From: Bacteroidales bacterium
GTDB taxonomy: Bacteria; Bacteroidota; Bacteroidia; Bacteroidales; GCA-2748055
DNA length: 5,689 nt
Assembly: GCA_029934875.1 (NCBI GenBank)
Contig: JAOZLK010000120.1
Span: forward strand, 4,079 to 9,767
Reading direction: 5' to 3'
Part shown: positions 1-5,689 of the stretch, piece after piece
Numbering within the stretch: the first letter of the stretch is position 1
How the letters are laid out: each line of letters opens with the position of its first letter
Position numbers and translations under genes: made by a program
Notes under the pieces: model-generated
Seen by the model: only the letters and a program-made list of their open reading frames with translations
Told to the model about the DNA's origin: nothing
The model's database searches: none

Positions 1-475
1 CAACCTCCACATCCAGTATTTCATAACCAGGGTCAGCTTCGATATTAAAGCGCTGTTCGCTTCCATAATCCACATTGATCTCTCCCGAAGGCATTATTTC
101 ACCCCCTTCGCCAACACTTGCGCTAATCGTGTAGGTTTTCGGCTTAAAAGTTGCATGGATCTTGTGATTTTTTCTGACAAAGGTAAATCGGTAGGTGGAG
201 ACAGCTCCCACACTCTTATCATCAACAAGCACATCTTCTATTTCGTAACCATCATCGGCAGTGATGGTAAAGGTTATACTGGAATATTTTTTCACCTTTA
301 CTTTCCCTGAAGGATCTATACTACCCCCTGGCCCGGCAGTGGCTTCGATTGTTTGATCTCTCCCAAATAAACTTGCTGAGGCAGAGAAGGCCGGAGCAAG
401 TAAAATCAGGGCCGACATCAAAATGACGGGCAGTAGGCTTCTCCGACCTGGTTTTATATGCTTAAACAAACTCAA
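1..475 (-). CDS. Secreted InlB B-like repeat protein, N-terminal part (cut by window edge)
   Basis: The frame codes for 158 residues and runs off the left edge, so the C-terminus and total length are unknown. An N-terminal signal peptide is visible: a basic stretch (K5, K8, R11, R12), a hydrophobic core at about residues 14-30 and an Ala/Ser-rich cleavage region near residues 31-34. Two copies of a beta-rich repeat follow (residues 42-110 and 116 onward), with the G-x-G-G-x-I-x-P-S-G and D-x-G-Y-E-I-x-D-V patterns of the divergent InlB B-repeat (Flg_new_2) family found in surface and adhesin-like proteins. The start is uncertain. An in-frame TGA lies two codons before a TTG at 475, and the only ATG (418-416, residue 20) would remove the basic n-region, so TTG at 475 or 469 is preferred. 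Export is well supported. Binding partner and function cannot be told. It lies downstream of the phosphofructokinase gene on the same strand but 255 bases away, so co-transcription is doubtful. Confidence 0.8.
   Translation of the reverse strand, partial: MSLFKHIKPGRRSLLPVILMSALILLAPAFSASASLFGRDQTIEATAGPGGSIDPSGKVKVKKYSSITFTITADDGYEIEDVLVDDKSVGAVSTYRFTFVRKNHKIHATFKPKTYTISASVGEGGEIMPSGEINVDYGSEQRFNIEADPGYEILDVEV
2..352 (-). repeat. Two protein-level InlB B-like repeats within the partial gene
   Basis: Residues 42-84 and 116-158 of the partial product align without gaps at an offset of 74 residues, with 23 of 43 positions identical. The conserved positions are the glycines, the P-S-G turn and the G-Y-E-I-x-D-V strand. 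The second copy is truncated by the window edge. The DNA copies are diverged, so this is an old domain duplication rather than a recent tandem expansion. Confidence 0.75.
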
Positions 476-669
476 GTTTCAAGGTTTCTGACAAATACAA
501 GTTAACAAAAATGTATTAGTCGCAGTTCACATGACTTTTGCTAAAAATAGGGAATCTGCAGGACGATTCGGCAGTCAACTTAATTTATTTGGTGAATATC
601 AGGACTTTAAGGTTGAACACCCTTACCCCAGGGGACAAAATGAAATAAAGTGAATAATTATAGAAAATA

Positions 670-708
670 ACGTTTGTCACTTATAATAATACGTTCGTCA
701 CTTATAAT
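670..708. repeat. 18-base direct repeat, two copies at 21-base spacing
   Basis: Copy one (670-687) and copy two (691-708) read ACGTTTGTCACTTATAAT and ACGTTCGTCACTTATAAT, differing at one of 18 positions. They start 21 bases apart, about two helical turns. They lie 23 bases past the phosphofructokinase stop codon and about 195 bases upstream of the likely start of the leftward repeat-protein gene. Tandem sites at this spacing would suit a DNA-binding protein acting on the leftward gene, but the function is inferred only from geometry. The rest of the 476-730 gap shows no convincing terminator hairpin, no clear Bacteroidota promoter (TTTG with TAnnTTTG) and no credible small gene. Confidence 0.6.
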
Positions 709-730
709 GAGTATTTCATCCCTGTTTTGG

Positions 731-2023
731 TCAATCATCCTGGATCATGCTGGCCGGCTGCCCGGTGGAAGCAAGTACGCTGTTCCACAACCAGTCCCTG
801 GGATCGATCTTCTTACGCCTGGAAATGGCAAGAGATATGGGTACATGGGTAAAAAGATTGCTCCACCACCCCACGACCATTTCTGTTCTACCGGCCATCC
901 CGGCATGGACAGCATTGTGACCCAAAAGCAAACAAAAAGCTGAATCATGTGGATTTGCACGCTGACTCCTGATAATGTAACTTGGATCGATATATTTGAG
1001 ATTGAGCTCCATCTCTTTGCTCTTAAAATAGTCCTTTATGGCATCACGCAGGTAAATTCCAATATCACCGAATTTAGCATTGCCGGAAGCATCGCGATCA
1101 TCCTTTGATGAGAAGAGATCCTGGCCGGCTCCCTCTGCAACAACAATCACCGCATGTTTCCTGGCCTCAATCCTCTTCTTCAATGCCTCCAGGAAAACAT
1201 CCAGGGAAAAAGGCACCTCCGGAATGAGACAAAAATTCACCTGGTTGTCAACCAGCACTGAAAGAGCTGCTATGAAACCCGAATCGCGGCCCATCAGCTT
1301 CACGAGCCCCACACCATTAGGGGCACCAATAGCCTCAACATGTGCAGAATATGTGGCCCTTTTTGCTTCTGCTACTGCGGTCTCAAAACCAAAGGTTTTC
1401 TGTACGAAAGAGATGTCGTTATCAATGGTCTTTGGAATACCGATCACAGAAATTTTGAGTCCCCTTCTTTTGGCCTCTTTACTGATTGCAAGCGCACCGC
1501 GTTGTGTTCCATCTCCTCCTATGCAAAAAAGAATTCCGATCTTCATCTCTTCCAGGGTATCTACCATGACCCCAGTATCCTGGTTGCCCCGTGAGGAAGC
1601 CAGGATTGTGCCCCCCATTTCGTGGATCTGAGAAACAAGTTCGGGGGTGAGCTGGACAGGGCTGTGTCCGTATTCCGGCACCAGGCCCTGGTAGCCATAC
1701 TTAAATCCATATATATTCTTCACCTCGTAGCGATGATGCAGGCTCATGACAATGGCCCGGATTACATCGTTGATGCCAGGACAAAGCCCTCCGCAGGTAA
1801 CGATGCCACAGGACAGTTTTGCAGGATCAAAGAAGATTTTCTCCCTGGGGCCTGCTGCCTCAAAATTTGGTGGATCTTCGTTTTTTGCAAGATAGGCCTT
1901 CAGGGTATCAAGCTTACGATGGTAGAGGACATGGTCATCGTCATCGATGAAGTCAACCCTTTTCAGGGGTGACTGAATCCTGCACTCACCAAGTTGAGGA
2001 ATTGCAAATTCTTGCTGTATCAT
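731..2023 (-). CDS. pfkA: Plant-type 6-phosphofructokinase (ATP-dependent predicted)
   Basis: The 430-residue cytoplasmic enzyme phosphorylates fructose 6-phosphate to fructose 1,6-bisphosphate, the committed step of glycolysis. The PFK-A fold motifs are all present in order: CGGLCPGIND at 77-86 (donor phosphate loop), GGDGTQRG at 169-176, PKTIDNDI at 197-204 with catalytic Asp201, MGRDSG at 244-249, EGAG at 297-300, and a sugar-phosphate region at about 347-362 (SYIIRSQRANPHDS). The roughly 70-residue N-terminal extension, the A-H-V-E segment near 227-230 and the C-terminal ASTGQP put it with the plant/Entamoeba-like long group rather than the 320-residue E. coli PfkA. Gly172 (E. coli Gly104) indicates ATP, while Lys198 (E. 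coli Gly124) is the residue of pyrophosphate enzymes. Plant ATP-dependent PFKs carry this same pair, so ATP is preferred but pyrophosphate is not excluded. The ATG start has no Shine-Dalgarno sequence. The gene is divergent from the GH18 gene, 94 bases away. Confidence 0.93.
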   Translation of the reverse strand: MIQQEFAIPQLGECRIQSPLKRVDFIDDDDHVLYHRKLDTLKAYLAKNEDPPNFEAAGPREKIFFDPAKLSCGIVTCGGLCPGINDVIRAIVMSLHHRYEVKNIYGFKYGYQGLVPEYGHSPVQLTPELVSQIHEMGGTILASSRGNQDTGVMVDTLEEMKIGILFCIGGDGTQRGALAISKEAKRRGLKISVIGIPKTIDNDISFVQKTFGFETAVAEAKRATYSAHVEAIGAPNGVGLVKLMGRDSGFIAALSVLVDNQVNFCLIPEVPFSLDVFLEALKKRIEARKHAVIVVAEGAGQDLFSSKDDRDASGNAKFGDIGIYLRDAIKDYFKSKEMELNLKYIDPSYIIRSQRANPHDSAFCLLLGHNAVHAGMAGRTEMVVGWWSNLFTHVPISLAISRRKKIDPRDWLWNSVLASTGQPASMIQDD

Positions 2024-2043
2024 ACTGATCGATCTTAATAGTT

Positions 2044-2080
2044 TCGTGAATTTTCGTTCGATATTACAAAAAATTCATGA
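2044..2080. promoter_or_regulatory. Dyad in the divergent pfkA/GH18 intergenic region
   Basis: The 94-base gap between the two divergent starts (2024-2117) must hold both promoters. Within it, TCGTGAATTTT (2044-2054) and AAAATTCATGA (2070-2080) form an inverted repeat matching at 10 of 11 positions around a 15-base spacer. In a rightward transcript the single mismatch becomes a G-U pair, giving an 11-pair stem. It has no U-tract, so it is not an obvious terminator. It may be a shared operator or a 5' leader hairpin of the GH18 mRNA. A second short pair, CTGATC at 2025-2030 and GATCAG at 2081-2086, lies outside it. I see no full TTTG/TAnnTTTG promoter; TAGTTTCG (2039-2046) and TAATTTCG (2104-2111) are one-mismatch -7 candidates for the rightward gene. 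Confidence 0.35.
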
Positions 2081-2117
2081 GATCAGATAAGTTGTAAAAT
2101 GCTTAATTTCGAAGCGC

Positions 2118-3404
2118 ATGAGAAAAAACATCTTTTCCACCCTGCTGTTATTATGCCTGATTGTCCAGGTAGACGGACAAAAGATCAGCGGCTATGCTCC
2201 ATACTACAGGACCTTCTCTACAGATTTCGACTTTTCGCTCTATACCCATGTACACTTTTTTGCCGTGTGGCCCGATTCAAGTGGAGCTCTTCTCTGGCCC
2301 GGTCAGAATGACTCTACCTCCCTTTCAAAGAAATACCAGCTGATACACAGCAGGATGGGAGAAGATCAGAATCTCCTGATTACTTTCGGCGGAACCTCCG
2401 CAGCCGGATCCCTGTACTTTAGCCAGATGGCAGGCGATTCCTCCTCCCTGGAACGCTTTGCGCAAAATGCAGTCAGCCTTTGCCTGGCCTGGGGTGCACA
2501 TGGGATTGACATCGATTGGGAATGGGGTAAAAAGCTCGGTGTCGGGGATGCTGAACTGAAGTCGGGCTACCTGAAACTGATGAGCCGCCTTCGCCAGCTT
2601 GCCGACGAAGAGGGATTGCTCCTGTCCACTGCGGTTTCAGCTTCATCATGGTTTGGTGATAACTATCCTGTGGAGGGTGTGGATCAGGCCGATTATATCT
2701 CTGTGATGAGCTATACTTATAACGGGGCCTGGTCATCCACAGCCAATCACCATTCACCCCTGTCAAAAACAGAAAGCATCGGTCTCAGCTACTGGAAAAA
2801 CAGGGGAATCGCCACAGAAAAACTGAACCCCGGGGTTCCCTTTTATGGATACAAATACGATGGGGCCAGCCTGCCGGGGGATCCCTTCAACTCGGTAAGT
2901 ACCCTTAGCTATACGGAGGTAAAGAATCACATTTCCCTTGGATACGAGATCCATATGGATACCATCAATGGCTCCTACTGCTCCAAGGCTTCATCCATCA
3001 TTTTCTTTGATAGTCCTGACGACCTCACCGCAAAGGCTCAGCATGTAAAGGAGAAGGGCTACGATGGAATATTTATCTGGGAAATCGGTCAGGACGATTC
3101 GGATCAAACACTTTCGCGCAGCATTTATAACAGCATGAATAAGCTCGGACCGGTTTCAATAGTCGAAAAAAATCGGGCTGAGGACTACCGGATCGTAATC
3201 AGTCCCACTTCCGGTATCTTACTCTCGTCCAGCTCAACTGATCCCTTCAGCGCCCGGCTCTATTCCCTGGAAGGCAAGCAAATGGCCTTCAGTGATCACA
3301 ATTACAGGGAGGCGGTCATCTCAACCCTGGGTCTGCCCCCGGGCATCTATATAATTCAAATCAGTGACGGGAAAGAAGTGATCGGTCAGAAAATTGCTTT
3401 ATAG
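2118..3404 (+). CDS. Secreted GH18 chitinase-like hydrolase with T9SS type A sorting domain
   Basis: The 428-residue protein has a signal peptide (residues 1-20, core about 5-17, mature start near Q21), a GH18 TIM-barrel at about 22-342 and a C-terminal type IX secretion sorting domain at about 356-428 ending in the typical G-I-Y-I-I-Q-I strand and K-I-A-L tail. GH18 signatures are SGYAPYY (24-30, strand 1), TFGG (89-92, in place of SxGG), GIDIDWEW (129-136) with D131, D133 and catalytic acid E135, MSYTY (197-201) and FIWEIGQDD (319-327). GH18 enzymes cleave beta-1,4-GlcNAc linkages by substrate-assisted catalysis, so chitin or a related GlcNAc glycan is the expected substrate. Two sites depart from consensus: the first Asp of DGxDxDxE is His128, and the Asp of MxYD is Thr200. 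The product should cross the inner membrane by Sec and the outer membrane by T9SS, ending on the surface or outside. The ATG follows an A/T-rich leader with no Shine-Dalgarno sequence. The 3' end overlaps the convergent DUF5916 gene. Confidence 0.9.
   Translation: MRKNIFSTLLLLCLIVQVDGQKISGYAPYYRTFSTDFDFSLYTHVHFFAVWPDSSGALLWPGQNDSTSLSKKYQLIHSRMGEDQNLLITFGGTSAAGSLYFSQMAGDSSSLERFAQNAVSLCLAWGAHGIDIDWEWGKKLGVGDAELKSGYLKLMSRLRQLADEEGLLLSTAVSASSWFGDNYPVEGVDQADYISVMSYTYNGAWSSTANHHSPLSKTESIGLSYWKNRGIATEKLNPGVPFYGYKYDGASLPGDPFNSVSTLSYTEVKNHISLGYEIHMDTINGSYCSKASSIIFFDSPDDLTAKAQHVKEKGYDGIFIWEIGQDDSDQTLSRSIYNSMNKLGPVSIVEKNRAEDYRIVISPTSGILLSSSSTDPFSARLYSLEGKQMAFSDHNYREAVISTLGLPPGIYIIQISDGKEVIGQKIAL
3399..3404. 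other. Tail-to-tail stop codon overlap of GH18 and DUF5916 genes
   Basis: The plus-strand gene ends with TTA TAG at 3399-3404 and the minus-strand gene ends with CTA TAA over the same six bases, so each stop codon is the complement of the other gene's last leucine codon. Both proteins end in Ile-Ala-Leu. There is no intergenic DNA, so any terminator must lie inside the opposing gene, and transcripts are expected to overlap in antisense. Confidence 0.9.
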
Positions 3405-5588
3405 GGCTATTCCATAAGTCAGCTTCACCATCAACTGATTCTGGTCCTGCTGCCACCTGTCAGCCAAGTCAGGCTGGATGTTATGCTTATAGACGATATA
3501 AAGATCTCCCAGCGGGGCAAAGGTCCACCTGAGGCGGGAATAAGAACCTACCATACTTGATTCATTGTCGTACTGCACAAAAATACTGACGTTCAGGTCA
3601 GAGCTGATATTCAGGGCCGTTCTTGCTGAGACGAGCTCTTTTTTAAAATCTCCGGCAGGGATGCTACCAATATTATTTTCATACATAAATTCCAGGATCA
3701 GGAAGGACATTACCCGCCAGTTCATCTGCAGGGCAATCTGGTCCAGCCTTCCTCCGTAAAATCCACCAAACTTATATTCCGCCTTCCCGTTAAGAGCCCT
3801 TTTGCTGGCTGTTGATGCCTCGAGGCTGTATCGCATCCAATGGTAAGCTCCGGGTTCAATAACAACACCATCTGCTATCTCAAAGGCTTGCTTCAGAAAT
3901 TCTCCCTGGGCCTGAAGATCCATCCCAAGCTCATCTCCACTTTCCAGCCTGACATCCAGGGGAGCCAGGGTCATACCATAGCTTTCCCAGTGGTGCTCGA
4001 GATCGGTATAGAGCGAAGGACTGATCTTGAATTTGTATTGCCGGATAAAGGAGTTCTCGGGCCTGGGCATAAAATCCACCTTCCCGGAATAGTTGTTGAA
4101 GCTCTTGCGTGCAGCAAAGCCCATGGAAGGATCAAAAGCATCACCAACCCGCCTGTATTGTACAAACCAGTCCCACAGGTCGTTGGGATAATCTATTTTT
4201 ATCCCCACCGACGACTTGTCTCCCTGAAGGTCCTCCCGCATGTTGACCATGCCCCAGGCCCCCACGAGGAAATTTTTTCCCGATCCAAAGGTGGAAGTCT
4301 GGTAGGTAAAATCAAGACCGGCGGTCCAGGCCTGGCTTCGCCCTGCCGGATCACCCATGGTAGCAATCATTCCCACCGATGATTCCTTGAGAATGTTCTG
4401 CTTAATCCTGATCACGCCCATTTTAGTTCCGGGCACAAGTGAATCCACTGCCCCGGTCTGGGTGATGAGCCCACCAAAATGGGTATTCTTCACCTTTCCG
4501 TTCAGCTTCCCACCCCAAAGAATTGGAACCTCCTCCCCTTGATAAAGTCCTATTCTGCGGCTGTAAAATGGCATCAGGGAGCGCCCAAGGCTGAGTCCAA
4601 AATCATAAATATCTGCCCCCTCAAGAAAGAATTGCCGCTTTTCAGGAAAAAGCACCGGAAACCTGGTCAGATTAGTTTGCCTGGAGTCGACTTCGGTTTC
4701 TGCAAAATCGGTATTCACGGTTAACTGGGCCGTAATGTCGGTGGTAATACGCTGGGTGAGATCCAGGCTGGGTTTCAGCTGATAGGCCGTAGGATTCTCG
4801 GCATCTTTGCTTGCTTTACTCAACAGGGACACCCTCGGGGTGAGCCCGATACCCTGGTTAAACCCGGGTAGTTCGGAAATAAGTCCGGCATGCCTGGTCT
4901 GCCCGATGGTATAATCCATGCTTGCTCCCGACCAGCGGTTCACTTCCAGGAAGCGCTGGATGCGCCGCTCAACATTGAATCCCCAGGAATCCAGGCTTTT
5001 ATTATAGGTAAGTGTAGAGACCGGAATCCGGATCTCGGCACTCCAAAATCCTTCATCCATCTGGGTTTGGGCTTCCCAGGCACCATCCCAGTTGGGATTT
5101 TCCGACTCCCCGTTAAAGGATACAAGCGCATCATACCTGGCTCCAAAGGGATTAATGGCAAAGATATAACCATTCCTACCATCCCTGTAAGTGTCAAGAA
5201 TCACTTTGAGGTAGTCCTCATCCTCCAGCTCCGAATCCCTGGCCTTGGAAAAGGCCACCACCTCTTCGGGCTGATCATCGTAGCAGATAAAACCCAGGTA
5301 TATGTTTTTTGAGGTGACCAGGATCTTCACAAGGGTAGGATAGGTCGGGATCCCATTTTCCACCGGCTCCACCATGGCCAGGGATGTGATAGAATCGGCC
5401 TTTTGCCATGCCTCCTCGTCCAGCCAGCCATCCACCTTCAGATCTTGTTGTGTGGAAACACAGGCAATTACAGGCTTTTCGCTTTCCTGCCCATACACAT
5501 AAAAGCCTGGAAGAATAAAAACCAGGATTGCAAGAAAGCGCCTCAGGAGCGTGATACCAAGGAATATGAGAGCCGACTTCTTTTGCAT
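3399..5588 (-). CDS. CBM9-like/DUF5916 predicted outer-membrane barrel protein
   Basis: The 729-residue protein has an unusually long signal region (residues 1-33: basic start, two hydrophobic runs split by R16-R17, likely cleavage after G33). A CBM9-like domain at about 38-235 shows VDGWLDEEAW (52-61), the DYLKVILDTYRDGRNGYIFA segment (125-144) and the WSAEIRIPVSTL strand (182-193). The DUF5916 domain from about 243 to the end carries the family hallmark FPEKRQFFLEGADIYDFG at 314-331. From there on, the many short alternating amphipathic strands rich in aromatic residues (for example the final NQLMVKLTYGIAL) suggest an outer-membrane beta-barrel. The length is normal for the family and no frameshift is seen. 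The family has no settled function; glycan binding by the CBM9-like part is an inference from fold, and no catalytic residues are recognised. There is no TonB plug or SusC/SusD partner here. The ATG lies 9 bases after the end of an apparent upstream frame, suggesting an operon, and the 3' end overlaps the GH18 gene. Confidence 0.88.
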   Translation of the reverse strand: MQKKSALIFLGITLLRRFLAILVFILPGFYVYGQESEKPVIACVSTQQDLKVDGWLDEEAWQKADSITSLAMVEPVENGIPTYPTLVKILVTSKNIYLGFICYDDQPEEVVAFSKARDSELEDEDYLKVILDTYRDGRNGYIFAINPFGARYDALVSFNGESENPNWDGAWEAQTQMDEGFWSAEIRIPVSTLTYNKSLDSWGFNVERRIQRFLEVNRWSGASMDYTIGQTRHAGLISELPGFNQGIGLTPRVSLLSKASKDAENPTAYQLKPSLDLTQRITTDITAQLTVNTDFAETEVDSRQTNLTRFPVLFPEKRQFFLEGADIYDFGLSLGRSLMPFYSRRIGLYQGEEVPILWGGKLNGKVKNTHFGGLITQTGAVDSLVPGTKMGVIRIKQNILKESSVGMIATMGDPAGRSQAWTAGLDFTYQTSTFGSGKNFLVGAWGMVNMREDLQGDKSSVGIKIDYPNDLWDWFVQYRRVGDAFDPSMGFAARKSFNNYSGKVDFMPRPENSFIRQYKFKISPSLYTDLEHHWESYGMTLAPLDVRLESGDELGMDLQAQGEFLKQAFEIADGVVIEPGAYHWMRYSLEASTASKRALNGKAEYKFGGFYGGRLDQIALQMNWRVMSFLILEFMYENNIGSIPAGDFKKELVSARTALNISSDLNVSIFVQYDNESSMVGSYSRLRWTFAPLGDLYIVYKHNIQPDLADRWQQDQNQLMVKLTYGIAL

Positions 5589-5597
5589 GTGATTGTT

Positions 5598-5687
5598 CTA
5601 TTCAGATGCGTGCTCCCCGTAAAAAAGCATGTATTGCTTACTGGATCGCAGCTCGGCCACATTCAGGCGTACCTGGAGACTTGAAAA
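5598..5687 (-). CDS. Probable C-terminal fragment of an upstream gene (cut by window edge)
   Basis: An open frame enters from the right edge and codes for 29 residues, including LQVRLNVAELRSSKQY, then stops at TAG (5600-5598), 9 bases before the DUF5916 start codon. Codon choice (CTG, GTG, GCC, GAG, TAC) resembles that of the neighbouring genes and the composition is that of a soluble protein with charged residues, so it reads as a real gene end rather than chance. The family is not recognised. The short gap suggests co-transcription with the DUF5916 gene. It could still be non-coding leader DNA, because only 90 bases are available and one other frame is open for a shorter distance. Confidence 0.4.
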   Translation of the reverse strand, partial: FSSLQVRLNVAELRSSKQYMLFYGEHASE

Positions 5688-5689
5688 CA

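Noticed and set aside
626..634. CCCCAGGGG mini-palindrome as a terminator of pfkA
   Set aside because: The stem is only four pairs with a one-base loop and no T-tract follows on either strand.
674..943. 89-residue plus-strand frame spanning the direct repeat and the end of pfkA
   Set aside because: Most of it is antisense to the conserved C-terminus of the phosphofructokinase, and the N-terminal part simply translates the repeat DNA.
1080..1631. 183-residue plus-strand open frame antisense to the phosphofructokinase
   Set aside because: It lies wholly inside the well-supported pfkA gene, has no recognisable domain, and its composition (Ser/Pro-rich) is what reverse-strand reading of a GC-biased gene gives.
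2118..2160. Cysteine at residue 13 of the GH18 signal peptide as a lipoprotein site
   Set aside because: The residues before it (L-L-L) lack the small residue required at -1 of a lipobox, and the cysteine sits inside the hydrophobic core; a T9SS sorting domain already explains localisation.
3840..4382. 180-residue plus-strand open frame antisense to the DUF5916 gene
   Set aside because: No domain or signal is recognisable and it is fully covered by a strong family match on the other strand; it is a shadow.
4890..5312. 140-residue plus-strand open frame antisense to the CBM9-like domain
   Set aside because: It overlaps the conserved CBM9-like coding region and has a low-complexity Gly/Ile/Pro composition typical of a shadow frame.
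5536..5550. Arg-Arg in the DUF5916 signal region as a Tat signal
   Set aside because: The context (L-L-R-R-F-L-A) sits after a first hydrophobic run and lacks the Ser/Thr-R-R-x-F-L-K pattern; barrel proteins use Sec and Bam.
5638..5688. Alternative minus-strand frame ending at 5638 as the upstream gene end
   Set aside because: It stops after 16 residues, leaves a 49-base gap, and is less coding-like than the frame that runs to 5598, although this cannot be settled from 90 bases.

Overview
The window looks like an ordinary chromosomal stretch from a member of the Bacteroidota. Three things suggest this. A GH18 enzyme ends in a type IX secretion (Por) type A sorting domain. A 729-residue CBM9-like/DUF5916 outer-membrane protein is present, a family typical of that phylum. 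No gene start has a Shine-Dalgarno sequence; the leaders are A/T-rich instead. Coding DNA is of intermediate GC and the intergenic stretches are clearly AT-rich. I cannot place the genus.

Layout from left to right. At 1-475 (minus) is the N-terminal part of a secreted protein built of InlB B-like (Flg_new_2 type) repeats, cut off by the window edge. A 255-base gap follows, holding an 18-base direct repeat at 21-base spacing. At 731-2023 (minus) is a complete plant-type 6-phosphofructokinase. A 94-base divergent intergenic region containing a dyad separates it from a plus-strand GH18 chitinase-like gene at 2118-3404. The GH18 gene overlaps tail to tail by 6 bases with the minus-strand DUF5916 gene at 3399-5588. 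Nine bases upstream of the DUF5916 gene, an open frame at 5598-5687 probably is the 3' end of another minus-strand gene in the same operon.

Functionally, the window mixes one central-metabolism enzyme (fructose-6-phosphate to fructose-1,6-bisphosphate) with envelope or exported proteins: a probable T9SS-secreted glycan hydrolase, a predicted outer-membrane barrel with a carbohydrate-binding-like domain, and a repeat adhesin-like protein. Nothing ties these into one pathway; the GH18/DUF5916 pair is suggestive only because of position. I found no RNA gene, CRISPR array, insertion sequence or phage element, and no convincing new multi-gene system. The points most worth a second look are the non-canonical GH18 active-site residues, the mixed donor-specificity signature of the phosphofructokinase, the convergent stop-codon overlap, and the two intergenic repeat structures.
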